Source of the DNA: Symbiodinium natans
Taxonomy: Eukaryota > Sar > Dinophyceae > Suessiales > Symbiodiniaceae
Assembly: GCA_905221605.1 (NCBI GenBank)
Contig: CAJNDS010000025.1
Location: forward strand, 951,501-1,015,500
Length of the DNA: 64,000 nucleotides
Direction of reading: 5' to 3'
Shown here in pieces: positions 1 through 10,815 of this stretch. The position numbers and the translations under genes were made by a program. Every line of letters starts with the position of its first letter. Position 1 is the first letter of the stretch. The notes under the pieces were generated by a model. It saw only the letters and a program-made list of their open reading frames with translations, did not search any database and was not told where the DNA came from.

Positions 1-215
1 GCAAAACCAACAAGCGAACACCCAAACACATGCAGACCAACAGCAGTAACGACGAACGATAGCAAGAACACGAACGAGACAAGCACGACAGCTTGGGTAC
101 CACCGACCGCTCACTCTGTTCACTATTATTGTATTACTAAAAGGCAAGAGAGCGAAATGACTGGAATGAATGTAGCGAGCGCGGGGACATAATAATAATA
201 ATAATAATCAAATAG

Positions 216-302
216 GGCTTCGTGACCCTGGGATTCAATGTGCTACTGTACCTTCTCCGTAAGGCCCGCTCTTGCGTGGAACTGCAACGGATATTGTTTA
301 AG
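216..302 (+). CDS. Candidate internal exon, unrecognised
   Basis: An 87-nt stretch (29 codons, phase 0 in and out) is open between an AG acceptor after an AAT trinucleotide run and a donor formed by the first bases of a TTTAGGG-like tract (AAG then GTTTAGGG). The translation is hydrophobic in the middle (VLLYLLRK) and then basic. No family is recognised. Support is the paired splice borders and a whole number of codons; chance is possible at this length. Confidence 0.4.
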
Positions 303-1206
303 GTTTAGGGTTTTCGGGTTTTCGGGTTTTGGGTTAGGGGGTTTGGGGTTAAGGGTTGGGGGGGGTTAGGGTCTAGGGTAACCCTAAACCCTTCGTTTGC
401 GCGTTAAGGCAGTGCCTCTGCACCGCTGAAGATGGCACGAACCAACCTGGCACCAAAGGCGCTGGGATGCTAAGTTTGGAGCTCCAAGTTGGAGCTCAGG
501 GGCAAATTATCTTCTGATTCTTCTTGTACTGTATTTCTAGATTCTCATATGGCATATGTCTTTGTATTGCTTCCTTACCATGTCATTACATGTGTATGCT
601 ATTGTGTTTTTTTGTGTTATTTCCGAGTTGGAGCAGTTGCGTGGTTCTTGTCACTCCGCAGCGTAGTAGCAGCAGAGGAAGTTGTGGTAGTGGCAGAATT
701 GGCAAGGTAGAAAGCTAATGATGAGGGGGGCGTTTTGTGCCAGACGAGCCTATCTTGCCATTGTTGCCATTTACAGCACGCACATGGACGTGTTTTTCTT
801 TTTAGGGCCCATCCTGTAGTCGAGCCAGGCCGCTTCTGCCTGTCGGACCATGGATCACTTAACTGCCCGTCATGCTGCACGGATGAGCAGCGGTGGCTTG
901 GGCCTGCAACATTGCAATCTCACTTCTCACAAGCGCAGAGCTCCTTTTGCATGTAGGGTTTAGGGTTTTGGGTTTTGGGTTTAGGGCAGCTGTCGTAGGG
1001 CAAGCTGTAGAGAAAAGCTCAGAGGGCGGCCGGCCAACCCTTGCCGCCTCAAAGGCCCCAAGCTCTCCAAGCCTGACACGGCTTTGAAGCATGCACCGTA
1101 GACGACAACCAAATGGGGGTTTACGAAAATAAGGGGCCCCCAGTATAGCCCCCCAAATGGTAGGATTCCCTTATAATGAGGTAATTCGGAAACCGCCAAA
1201 TAAAGC

Positions 1207-1705
1207 AGACGGCGGTGATGTGGGCGTGGGATGGTCCAACGAGTGGGTCGGCGAACAGGTGCTTATTAACCGACTGAAGTGGTATCCTGACTGCCTACGG
1301 GCCAGAGCTTTCAAGGCCTTTTTCCCCGGCGGTTGCCTAGCTGGAGAAGACACGCCAAAGGGAATGTTTATCTTTGGGGCCTCATGACTTGAGATCCTGA
1401 AACCTGGGAAGCAAGCCTCATGCTCAGGCCCCATCAGGGCGTTAAGTTGTGTTCAGGCTCGAAGCTTTGAATATTTAGGTGGCAGCAAGCACACCCCAAA
1501 AAACCTGCGGAACCCCCAGAGGACCGGAAATCTTGGTAGGATTGAGGAGAACACTCCAACCACCCCTCGCCTGGATATTTTCAACAAGTTTGGCACGCCA
1601 TTCATCACCGTCAAGGACGGAACAGACCAGTACAGGACAATGTATTGCTTGGCCGGCTGTTACTGCGTGGCTAACCCAAACTTACTTGAGTTGCGGTTGC
1701 CAGCA
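1207..1705 (+). CDS. Candidate exons of an unrecognised gene
   Basis: Two open segments read as one protein region. The first (about 1207-1384) ends with a motif near FIFGAS. The second (from 1457 after a TTCAG acceptor) is open to about 1720 and has a Cys/Tyr-rich end (CLAGCYCV). A third open stretch at about 1816-1920 may continue after a degenerate inverted-repeat element at 1720-1812. Intron borders between them are not clear. No family is recognised. Confidence 0.4.
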
Positions 1706-2739
1706 GTGTTACAACTATTAAGGAAGATTCATTAAACCATACAGGGATCCTTAGCATGATGTATAAGGTATATTCCATAAATTCAGGGGTAAGGGGCTCT
1801 CTGAGACGAACTAAGGGCCACATGCTCAACTTTCGACTGCACGGCAGCTGGTCCGACCAGCGGAACCCGGGCCGACCGCACCTCCGCAAAGTGTGCCTCG
1901 GGAGAACGCATCTCAGATGGTCTTGGGTTTAGGGTTTAGGGTTTAGGGCGGGAGCATAGCCAAGCTCGTTGCAAAAGGGTTTAGGGTTTAGGGTCGTCTC
2001 CGAATATGAAGCCCAGGGACTCCAATACCCCCTTATTCCCCCACAAAATAAGAGGGTTCCTGATATGGTTTATAAGGAATACTCCGCATTATAAAGGGGC
2101 ATTGGAGTCTTTGGGAGCCCTTTTTTGGGGGGAGAGGGGGGGGGGGAGTGCGGATATCCGCTTCTCTGCTATTTGTGCTTGGTGACTACACTCGCACAGC
2201 TGGTCTTCAGCCGTGATATCAGAGCCTTTCTGTTGTGATGTCTTCTTGGGACCGCAGTTGTTGGAAATTATCTCGGGCTGTGTTCATGCGTGACGTTAAT
2301 TTTTACTGCTGCCGCCCAGACTGCATCAGCCTCTACTGCGGCCATGCCAACACAGTGCACTGGTAACTTCGCGCATGGGCGTAGTAGATGTCTACTACAG
2401 TGGGAACACTTAAGAAGTTGTAAGGCCGGTGGTCGTACTTTTCTAGTAGCATGTCGCGACAATGTGATTTTTCCGGGCCAGGAGATCTTGAAAACCACGT
2501 TGCAGAGGCTTGTTATTTTCGTTGGCGCTTTCCAAGTGTTCACGGCAGCCCCCTCCTCAAGCTCTCGGCTTGCATGGTAAGATGGCACATACAGTGCCCC
2601 GGCCCCCTATTCGAGGATTCAGGCTCCTCCTGTAAAGTGGCATTGCCTGGGGCTCACATCACACCTGTAGTTCTGCGGTTTCAAGACACATCCTGCACGT
2701 TTTAGGGTTTCGGGTGCATCTATACAGCAACAATGGTTA

Positions 2740-3217
2740 TGGTCACCATGGTCATTTTTACATTTGGAGATCGAAGGCTGGAACCAGGTGAGGATACAGT
2801 GAAGTGTTTCGTATGGTTCCCAGGCAATGGCAATAGGCAACTTCAATGGCCCCCGCACACTTTCGCATACCACAGCCACGCCCGTCCAAGGTGTATCCGG
2901 CCTATGCACAGCCGCAGCTGATGCTGCAACCTGCTGCAACACGACTGAAGATTCCAGAACGGTTCAAGACTCTCAGTGATACTTCCGACTTCCCTTTCTC
3001 ACAGAACGGCCAATGGTGCAGATCGTTGTCTTGCGGTGCATCGGCAGAGAGGGCGCCATGGAATGCGAGATAATCTCCGTGGCATGCCATAGTAGACTTC
3101 CTTGTCGTTTTCAGCCAGCAAGACAGGAATCTTGCACTTTCAGCATGTGCGAATGCAGTACACTGCTCTGGGAGATTCCCCCCCAAAGACGGCTCAGAGC
3201 CTCTGCTTTGTGCTCAG
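2740..3217 (+). CDS. Candidate upstream exons of the 3.2-4.0 kb gene
   Basis: Several overlapping open stretches look coding: about 2740-2921; 3004-3079, bounded by a CTCACAG acceptor and a GTGGCA donor; and 3144-3217 after CACTTTCAG, phase 0. Frames compete and I could not join them uniquely to the exon starting at 3218. They are listed as probable exons of the gene that ends at 3979. No domain is recognised. Confidence 0.35.
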
Positions 3218-3979
3218 GTGATGACGTGACTCTGGCCAGAGACTTCAACCTCGTCATTAAGACGAAGGACGAGAACAATTGCGGCACGGGCCGAGATGTC
3301 CATGTTGGGAGCTCGGAGGTAGCCAAGAAGTCAAGAAGTGCAAGAAAGATCATGTTCTGGGATGTTCCTCCTTATACTAAAAAACCGCCTTTAGCAGGAA
3401 TTATAATAGGAGGTGCTATAATCCCCTATTACGGAGCTGTGAGTAGAAGTGGGAACATCCCAAATCATGTTGCTCAAGCCATCACAGCGTCTCATACAAT
3501 CGGGCCCAGCCCTTCTGATACACATGGTGGGGTTTAGGGTTTAGGGTTTAGGGTTTAGGGTTTAGGGTTTAGGGTTTAGGGTTTAGGGTTTAGGGTTTAG
3601 GGTTTAGGGGGACGCCTGTGATTTCTGCCGAGGCTACCCTAGACGGAGTGACGGCGGATGGAAGCGAGGTCTCCAATAGCCAGCAGAGAATCTGGGACCC
3701 GGAGGGTTTAGGGTTTAGGGTTTAGGGTTTAGGGTTTAGGGTTTAGGGGAGTAGGCCCTTATTCCCTTTTTTTAAGGTCTAGGGTCCCTGATAATTAATC
3801 CCCTTGAAAACAAGAAGGGCGCCCTTTTTATATCTCGGTTGCTCTTGGGTCTAGGAATGGCCACGAAAAAGTACGACGACTTCAAAAGGGGCGACAGGCA
3901 GACCTACGCGCGCCCAGGCTGCGCATGGATGCACTTCGATGCCTGTCAAATGCTCAGGAGGATGAACAAAGACGGATAA
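3218..3979 (+). CDS. Four-exon 3-prime end of an unrecognised gene
   Basis: Exons are 3218-3318, 3488-3531, 3608-3705 and 3855-3979. The phases agree at each join (0, 2, 1) and the frame ends in TAA at 3977. Intron 2 (3532-3607, 76 nt) is nothing but TTTAGGG repeat, starting GTTTAG and ending TTTAG. Intron 3 (3706-3854) is a TTTAGGG array fused to a family-D element whose terminus supplies the acceptor GGGTCTAG. Intron 1 holds a family-A inverted-repeat element. The last exon encodes a basic segment starting MATKKYDDFKRGD. The product is not recognised; upstream exons are uncertain. Confidence 0.6.
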
Positions 3980-5069
3980 AGCCCTAAGACAAAACCCGAA
4001 GCCCTAAACCCTAAAACCCTAAACCCTAAAACCCTAAGCCGTAAACCCTAAAACCCTAAGCCCTAAAACCTTAAAACCCTAAAACCCTAAGACCCTAAAG
4101 CCCTAATTATCCTCAAGGTATCGGTCCAGCGAGAGGATGCGGCCGAGCCAGATCTGCTTGAAGCTTGACATCGGCGGTGCAAGCCCTCGCTGGTGCGTCG
4201 AGTACGTGAGAGTCCTCTTGGGGCGAAGGAATATTTTGACTTTATTTGGGGGTATTTTTGGTGCACAAAAGGTCTTTCTGGCAACATCTCTTCAGTCTTT
4301 CTCCAAAGTTTCACTGGACCCCGGCTCGACGGTCCTTCTGTGCTGTCACGGAGGGCCTTTTGGTTTCGCAGGCCTGTCAGCCTGCCAGCAACCAGCTTAG
4401 GTCCTGAATGGAGATGTTTCGGGCTCCCCACAGATTGGTGAGGATGTCACAGGCAGGCGAGCTGTTACAGAACATATCATGGTTGACAGACATACACTCT
4501 CGAGCAGAGAGAGGTTTCCCTTTCTTTAGAGTCTCTTCGTGTCCGCAGGATGGGTGGATTTCGACCAGGTCAACGACAAGCAGTGCCTCAACCTTCAGTT
4601 CCAGTGATCCGAAGTCGCAACGCAGCAGTTTTGATTTAGGGTTTACGGTTTAGAATGTGCGCCCCCAAGAGTTCGCCTTGCGATGGAGAATCCATCCTGT
4701 TGGCGGCAGAGTGTTGGTAGTTTCCAAAATGGGGGCTGTGCCGGTGGTTCTTGTGCTAAAGTTGCAAAAGATTGCAAAGTTGGGGGCTTTGGGAAATAGC
4801 CTCCACTTCCGGAAACTCAGTTCCAATTTTAAGCGAGGTCACCAAAGGTGCCGTGAGTTTTGCCTCCTCAGGAATGCGTTTGGCCTTCGAGTGATGTTAT
4901 GTTCACGCCAAGTCATGCTCCATCTCAGAGTCCCTCGATGGTATACTACAGTGTATTGCAAGTGTTCAGGCTCTACTGCCACTACTGCCGCCACCACTAG
5001 ACGACCAGTACCCCTAGCGATGACTGCTACTACGAGAACCCGAGGCATCACTGTGGTAGTACAAGTAGC

Positions 5070-5391
5070 CGTGGGAGCACATAGTGGTGGTAGCAAGCGG
5101 TAGCAGTATTGGTGATGGTAGTTCTTGTCGTTGTCTTGGTGGACCCTTGGGATATGTTGGATTTTCCCTGTTTGGGTTTAAAGGATCAGATTCAGGAATA
5201 TATTGTTCAGAGGGGCTTAAGGGCCATCCTAGTTGCTGTCACAGAAGGGCGGAGCTCCGAAGCTTTGACATCACGCGAAAACCACTCCAAAATGTTGCAA
5301 CAAACGTCCGGTGCGACAGTTCTTTGCGACGACCATGCCAATCGCGCAGGTTATGAAAATGGCATCCAACCACTGGAAAGTCCATGTTCAA
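5070..5391 (+). CDS. Two exons split by a family-C introner
   Basis: Exon 5070-5138 ends in phase 1 before GTGGAC; exon 5233-5391 continues in phase 1 and ends before a textbook GTGAGT donor. The intron 5139-5232 is exactly a family-C element ending GGGCCATCCTAG. Removing it joins an open frame of about 75 codons. A possible terminal exon follows at about 5517-5551 (TGA), and another open frame overlaps there. The product is unrecognised and polar. An alternative frame across the right exon is also open, so frame choice rests on phase agreement and the GTGAGT donor. Confidence 0.5.
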
Positions 5392-5521
5392 GTGAGTTCA
5401 CGCATATCAGCCTGCCGTAGGCGTGTACATCTTACATCCCCCCACCTGGGCCCTATGTAAGCCCCATGTTAAGGATACCCACATGTAGCTCACACCTGGA
5501 AATCTCCTTACAAGGACTTCA

Positions 5522-5773
5522 GGCAGAAGCACAGCCCAGTGATCAGAGCTGACTCAACGACAGCAGCAAGGAAAGCCAACTGGAATCAGTTGAACAGGAG
5601 CTGCCGAAAGGTAATCAACGTAGTTGTTCAAATCGCGCGCTGACTCGCAAACCGGACAGTGAAATGATTTCTGTGAAGCTCCACGGCAAGTTGGCAGATG
5701 AGTTCCAGACGGAGCATAGAACAACTATTGAACAACATCCGGGCTCCAGTTCAAGTCCAAGAGTCTACGACTG
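5522..5773 (+). CDS. Candidate exons, unrecognised
   Basis: Segment 5522-5610 lies between a CTTCAG acceptor and a GTAATC donor and is open in one frame. Segment about 5640-5773 is open to TGA in a balanced frame (…KLHGKLADEFQ…). They may be exons of one gene; intron borders are not fixed and a competing short frame ends at 5551. Confidence 0.35.
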
Positions 5774-6068
5774 ACGCGAACCCTAAACCCTAAGCTCAAA
5801 ACCCTGATCTTCAGGGTGCTTCAGTTTGTAACTTCCAGTAGTACCAAGGAGCTGAGCCCCGCCAATTGATCTTCTTAGCGTATTGTAACTCTAGAGCACA
5901 CGACACCTGCACTGCGCTATGCTACATTCATGAACACCAAAGCTTTGGGCCTTAAACTCTTGGGAGAGATGTGCCCCTAAGCCGAAGAAGCCCTCTGCAC
6001 CATGCGATGCCCGTATCGATGAGTCGGCTCGCGCTTACTGAAGATCCGTTTCCTTTTGCCTCTTTCAG

Positions 6069-6392
6069 CCTCCGGTGCACCTCAGAACCCGAAGGCGCAC
6101 GCGACTCGAGGATGCAACATGGGCAGTTCTCTAAATGAGGGTCCCCTTCTTCCTTCTTTTTTTTTTGGTGCTTAGGGGTGTCGGATTTCGGAGCACCTAG
6201 AGGGGGTTAGGGGTCTCGTCAGAGATACTTGACTTACAAAGATGTCCCGCATAGTCAAGTCCACGATCATGGGGCTTACTACGGAAGATCGATTACGATA
6301 TAGACTTTGCAGACGCTCTGCCATAGAAGACTGGTGGAGAAGCTCCAGCAGCTCCCCTCATTCCACTGGAAAATGCCTTACACGCAAGTAGT
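6069..6392 (+). CDS. Candidate exons, unrecognised small product
   Basis: An exon-like segment follows a clear polypyrimidine-CTTTCAG acceptor at 6068. Downstream, an ATG at 6243 opens a 49-codon frame to TAG at 6392 rich in Arg and Ser (…RLRYRLCRRS…). No family is recognised. Either a short gene or exons of one. Confidence 0.35.
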
Positions 6393-6527
6393 CTGCATTG
6401 TGAAGGCTGTATGGCCTGTGCTCGTGATCACTTCATCTGATACTGATACTTGTACATACAAAATAGCAGATAATGGATAACATATTTGTCTCCGATGTAG
6501 GTACTATGCCATCCTACATACGGTGAC

Positions 6528-7545
6528 GTTTTTTAAATAAGTGGAGGGCGGCCAACCAGCAACGGCCAGGGGGGTAGTATAAAAGACCAGTTTAAATCCG
6601 CATGTTTTCGTGTTTATGCACTAGCCCCCTCCAGCCAAGCCCCCCTCCAGCCCCCCCTCCAGCCAAACCCAACCCTTCCTCCACCTCCAGGCTCCACAAA
6701 CCCCCTCTCCAAGCCCCCTCCAGCCAACACACCAACTTGTCCAAGCCCCCCTCCAGCCAACGCCCACCCCCTCTCCAGCCAACCTCAAACCGCCAACCCC
6801 CCCTCCAGCCAAGCCCGTCAACCACCCAGCACCCCTCCAGCCCCTCCCTAAGCACCCCCCCAACCCCCTGGGTGAGGTTGGCTGGCTGGAGGGGGGTGTT
6901 GGCTGGAGGGGGCTTTGGCTGGAGGGTGTTTTGGGGGTGTTGGCTGGATGGGGGCGGTTGGCTGTGGAGGGGGGCTTGGCTAGGCGTTTTGGAGGGGGTG
7001 TTGGCTGGAGGCGGTGGGCTGGAGGCTGGCGTGCTGGGTGGAGGTTGGCTGGCTGGAGGGGGGGGGGGGCTTTGGCGGTTGGCTGGTGGAAACTGGCTGG
7101 TGTTGGAGCGGTGTTGGCTGGAGGGGGCTTTGGCTGGAGGGGGGCGGTTGGCTGTGGAGGGGCTTGGCTAGGCGTTTTGGGGGCTGGGGGGAGGGGGTGT
7201 TGGCTAGGCGGTTGGCTACAGGCTGGCGTGCTGGGTGGAGGTTGGCTGGCTGGCTTTTGGCTGGAGGGGGCTTTGGCTGGAGGGGGCTGGGGGGGGGAGG
7301 GGGTGTTGGCTTGGCTGAAAAAGGTGGAAACCGGTGTTGGAGGGGTGCTGGGTGGAGGTTGGCTGGCTGGAGGGGGGTGTTGGCTGGAGGGGGCTTTGGC
7401 TGGGGGTGTTGGCTGGAGGGGGGCTTGGCGCGGGAAGGCTTGCTGGAGGGTCTATTTCCGGATGTTTAAAACGCTGGGCGGCCTGACGCCGCGCTCCACG
7501 GAGGTAGTATGAAATACCTGTTTGACTGTTTAGATGTCCGGGTAT
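6528..7545. repeat. Imperfect direct repeat bracketing the minisatellite
   Basis: The left flank (about 6528-6605) and right flank (about 7455-7540) share blocks in the same order and orientation: a TTTAAA-like run, GGGCGGCC, then GGTAGTAT followed by AAA and ACC.GTTT. The match is patchy over about 75 bp. It could be a duplicated insertion target, remnants of a longer repeat unit, or long terminal repeats of an unknown element. Confidence 0.5.
6624..7445. repeat. Strand-switched minisatellite (GGCTGGAGGGGG-type)
   Basis: From 6624 to about 6860 the + strand is C-rich with a ragged 10-20 bp unit around CCCCTCCAGCCAA; after a short hinge near 6865 it switches to the reverse complement, TTGGCTGGAGGGGG, until 7445. 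This makes an imperfect inverted repeat of about 820 bp with strong G/C skew on each arm. Apparent proteins across it (Gly-Trp-Arg rich) are low-complexity and not called genes. Confidence 0.9.
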
Positions 7546-7640
7546 TTAAAAACAGGCACCGTAGTCTATGTAGTGGATGAGATCGTGTTGCTCAGGGTGT
7601 CTCGACCCAGACCATTCTGGCAAGTACCCCAAAAATCCTA

Positions 7641-7643
<3 letters not shown>

Positions 7644-7674
<31 letters not shown>
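7644..7674. repeat. (TA)n microsatellite
   Basis: Uninterrupted TA dinucleotide run of about 15 units. Confidence 0.95.
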
Positions 7675-7675
<1 letters not shown>

Positions 7676-7737
7676 CATAGTTATGAAAATAGTTTAGTAC
7701 AGCACTGTGCAGCGAAGTATACTGTGGCAAGTCTTCT

Positions 7738-7950
7738 ATGCTGTGCCAGCATCGTAGAACCATAAGACGGGCGACCGGCAGATTGGGGAAAGAGCTGTAT
7801 CCCCCAGAATCCGAACCCCCAAAAACCCTAAACCCTAACCCCACCCCCATGTTTTGGAGAGGTACTACACTTTGGGGAATTGTTTGCAAAAAGCGGACCC
7901 TTTGGCCATACGATGGGCTTCGTGGTTTCAAGTGGCTCATGGGCTGCCCT
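7738..7950 (+). CDS. Candidate coding segment, unrecognised
   Basis: An open frame from ATG 7738 runs to a CCCTAAA tract near 7820, and a Trp-rich segment (about 7849-7950, starting MFWRGTTLWG) follows before the next CCCTAAA tract. Both have plausible composition but no clean splice borders. Low confidence. Confidence 0.25.
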
Positions 7951-8024
7951 AAACCCTAAACCCCTAAACCCTAATCCCCTAAACCCGAAAGCCTAAACCC
8001 TAAACCCTCAACCCTAAACCATGG

Positions 8025-8218
8025 CCACTGCTAGTCTGTGCTGGATGTTCTTAGCCAATGGAGGGCCCCAGCCACGGCTTTTCCTCCTTGCCTCCCCATC
8101 GCCTCCCAAGAAAGCAGCGCTGCACCTGAGATCTTTGCGCGCACCTTTCTCATCGAAACAACACATGATTCAGTGGTGAGGACGCTCGATGTACAGGAGG
8201 TAGCAATGTAAAGTCTGG
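8025..8218 (+). CDS. Candidate exon or small gene, unrecognised
   Basis: Two overlapping frames are open. One starts at ATG 8022 and runs 52 codons to TGA. The other, after a TTCTTAG acceptor, reads a balanced acidic stretch to about 8215. Only one can be real; the second has more protein-like composition, the first has its own start codon. Confidence 0.3.
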
Positions 8219-8362
8219 CGTAGACTCGGCGTAGACTGTAGCAAACATTCTATCGTTGGTGACGTAGACCTCCAGGGTCCGCTCGTGAAGCTCCCTCGGT
8301 GGCTCTTGTTAAAACAGGCCTCCTCGGATTTGTGTGTGGTTCTGGGCTTGTAGTTAACAGGG

Positions 8363-8475
8363 GTAGGTTTGTATGTCTATTTATATATACATATATACGT
8401 AACTTTAGCACCGTTTATAACCCCGAAAGAATCCCCTAGATATCTAGTTTTATAGGGCCCCCAAACCTACCCCAG
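8363..8475 (+). mobile_element. Family-E introner-like element, 5-prime-UTR copy
   Basis: Begins GTAGGTTTG and ends CCAAACCTACCCCAG, the two ends being inverted repeats of each other. It fits GT-AG borders and lies 46 bp upstream of the ATG at 8522, so it would be an intron in a 5-prime leader. Three other copies are at 15141, 16377 and 28074. Confidence 0.65.
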
Positions 8476-8521
8476 CAAGCGAACTTGCGTAGCTATACTT
8501 GGCACCCTGCAGGCCAGGGCC

Positions 8522-8745
8522 ATGGCTGTGCGCATGCACTCCGCTCTCCTTCTGATCCCTCTTATCGCCTTCGGCCGCGAGGTGGAGGTGAGAAATGCTG
8601 GGTTGAGATGCCCTGAACCCTAAACCCTAAACCCTAAACCGCAGCAGATACCAAGGACCTTGGGTGTTCTGAGCTCTTCGTACGGGATTGGTTAGATGTG
8701 GTTCGATGTACTGCACTACAAATGCGAAGAGAGTCCTTCGGTGCA
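8522..8745 (+). CDS. First exons of a probable secreted or membrane protein
   Basis: Exon 1 (8522-8587) starts MAVRMHSALLLIPLIAFG, a typical signal-peptide hydrophobic core, and ends in phase 0 before GTGAGA. A second exon (8656-8745, phase 0) follows an intron of 68 nt containing CCCTAAA repeats and reads a Trp/Cys-containing segment; if the GTTGAT after it is not a donor, the frame stops at TGA 8758 giving a product of about 56 residues. Third-position GC in exon 1 is high. The start is the first ATG after the family-E element. Function not recognised. Confidence 0.5.
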
Positions 8746-8840
8746 GTTGATGAGAATTGAGATGTGTTAACCACAGAACGGAGGGTTCTCCACATTTGTC
8801 AGTGGTTTTGCCTGTGGGTCACGAGGAGTTTTATTGCAGG

Positions 8841-8941
8841 AGCTCGGATCATGGCTGGCATCCCCTTAGGATGCGATTGCATAAGCCTGATGCCCGTTTC
8901 TCTGTGGTGCAGAGTAGTAGAAATAGTAATCCCAAGAGAGG
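8841..8941 (+). CDS. Candidate internal exon
   Basis: A segment between TTTTATTGCAG and a GG/GTTTAGGG donor is open in two frames. Borders are good, frame undecided. It may follow the 8522 gene. Confidence 0.35.
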
Positions 8942-9505
8942 GGTTTAGGGCTTGTGGCTTTAGAGTTCTTGTGGTTTTCGGCTTGGACGGTTTGACGTTT
9001 AGGATTCGGAGTTACAATCATACTACTTCCGTGCCTGTGACCATGACAACTCCTATCTTCAGTATGGCTTTCTACCAGCAGTAACTAGTATTACGGCCAC
9101 TATCACGAACATTATGAACATTTTTAGGCATCCGCACCTCATGCGATGACCTAATGAAGCTGCGAGCGCGCTCTCATGCCTCACTTTGCTACCATGCTTA
9201 CGACAGCTACGCCTCTGGCCTTTTGGATCATTGAAGCCCGAGCCCACAGGAGCTCGACCTCTTGCAGATCACAAGCTCAAAGACTGACATCGAGGTGGAG
9301 GAAGGGACCTCAGAGTTTCGCGCATTGCGCATGAAGCCTGTCTCCTGAAATGCCGGAGGCAAAGCGGGGCCCCCAAGGCTTCTGTTGTGTCGGCTATCGT
9401 GTTGCTAGTGCGTGAACGAGGCGCTTACGTATGAACTGCAGCCCTTAGCAACTAAGGATACGCTTTGCAAAGTTTGCTAGCTTTGCGGTGCCTTCCTTCC
9501 TTTGT

Positions 9506-9674
9506 GAGTGCTCATGCAGGCAGAATGTTGCATTCTGCGGGGAATACCCGGCATGAACAAACATCAAATCAGGACTCCACTATGCGGCAGGCCCTATGCC
9601 CTACCGTTCGGGCTGCAGCAGTGCTCTTTCCAGGATCGATAGGTGCAGTGCGGATGTGCGAGCGAGCCTCGTAG
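9506..9674 (+). CDS. Candidate terminal exon, unrecognised
   Basis: Open frame from a CATGCAG acceptor to TAG at 9672, about 55 codons, mixed composition. No domain seen. Confidence 0.3.
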
Positions 9675-9716
9675 GGAATGTTTGACGACGCGTGCAGCTT
9701 CCTTGGCTTCCATGGA

Positions 9717-9895
9717 ACCCTAAACCCTAAACCTCTTAAACCCCTAAACCCTAAACCTCTTAAACCCCTAAGCCCCGAAGCCCCTAAGCCCCTAAGCCCC
9801 TAAGCCCCTAAGCCCCTAAACCCCTAAACCCCTTTAGCCCCTTTAGCCCCAAAACCCCTTTAGCCCCTTTAGCCCCTTTAGCCCCTCAACCGAGG
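9717..9895 (-). repeat. Variant telomere-like arrays (CCCCTAAG / CCCCTTTAG)
   Basis: Starts as CCCTAAA, then changes to an 8-bp unit CCCCTAAG and a 9-bp unit CCCCTTTAG, each repeated several times in tandem. Shows in-place evolution of unit variants. Confidence 0.85.
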
Positions 9896-9932
9896 CCCGG
9901 AAAGGTGACGACGACCGCAAGAGCCGTCCCAG

Positions 9933-10307
9933 GCGTACCTTGGTCAACTCTCAGCTTCCTTTTGGGCATCTTGTTGACCTTGTTGACCTTGTGGAGTTTA
10001 GGGTTTAGGGTTTAGGGTTTAGGGTTTAGGGTTTAGGGTTTAGGGTTTAGGGTTTAGGGTTTAGGGTTTAGGGTTTAGGGTTGCTGATACTTCTACGCAG
10101 CATATATGCAGCACAGGCCAGCATTGGCCTGACGACTGGTCCGAGTGGTCCGACGAATTGATGGATGCAGTCAATCAGACCAGCATGGAGGTGCAAGGTG
10201 TTTTGGGCGTTCAGGGCCTCAGCTCATGGCGCCCAGGAACCTCAATTGTTATTCAGGCTCCTACCTTGACAATACCCATATTTCCACTGCCAACTTCCCC
10301 TAGCATC
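9933..10307 (+). CDS. Three phase-matched exons around a telomere-repeat intron
   Basis: Exons 9933-9995, 10112-10197 and 10215-10307 read through with agreeing phases (2, then 1) to TAG. The first intron (9996-10111) opens with 12 perfect TTTAGGG units and ends ATATATGCAG. The product has an alternating LVDLVDLV stretch followed by an acidic, Trp-rich segment (HWPDDWSEWSDELMD). No family is recognised. A 5-prime part probably lies upstream. Confidence 0.55.
9996..10083 (+). repeat. (TTTAGGG)12 array inside an intron
   Basis: Perfect tandem heptamers starting at an exon border (GTTTAGGG). The + strand is G-rich. Confidence 0.95.
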
Positions 10308-10815
10308 TTGTTGAGATTGTGCAGCCTCTACTGTGTATATGTGGAGACCAAGAGCGGTGTAGTGTACACGAGCTGTACAGTAGATCATGGCACAGAAAAG
10401 TCGAGTATGCGATCGGTAGCCAAACTCAAGGTTGGAACATGTCGAATGTCTCGGGATGTGCGTCTCAAGATCATCGCCCCCCTGCTCTCTCTTTAAGGAC
10501 GAGCTTAAGGATGTTTCTTTGAGTGGAGGGGAGACTACATCTACCAGCATACCACAGCACAGTGTAGTATACACAACATCACTTTGCCACACTTTATAAA
10601 CCATGTGTGTGCTGAGATCTCAAGAATCCCAATCCCCCCTGGGATCCCCAAAAGTGGTGCCATGACGAGTTTGGAGCCTTTTCAGGGCTAGCGCCAAGGA
10701 AGGTTCTGCATGCAGAGTCACCCTAAGTCGCGTCCCACTATGTTGTGTAGATGCTAGGGTTTAGGGTTTAGGGTATACTGCATTATGTGTCTGAATGCCG
10801 TAATTCAGCTAAGCG

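Noticed and set aside
6592-7512. Gly/Trp/Arg-rich and Pro-rich open frames
   Set aside because: They are translations of the minisatellite in several frames and both strands.
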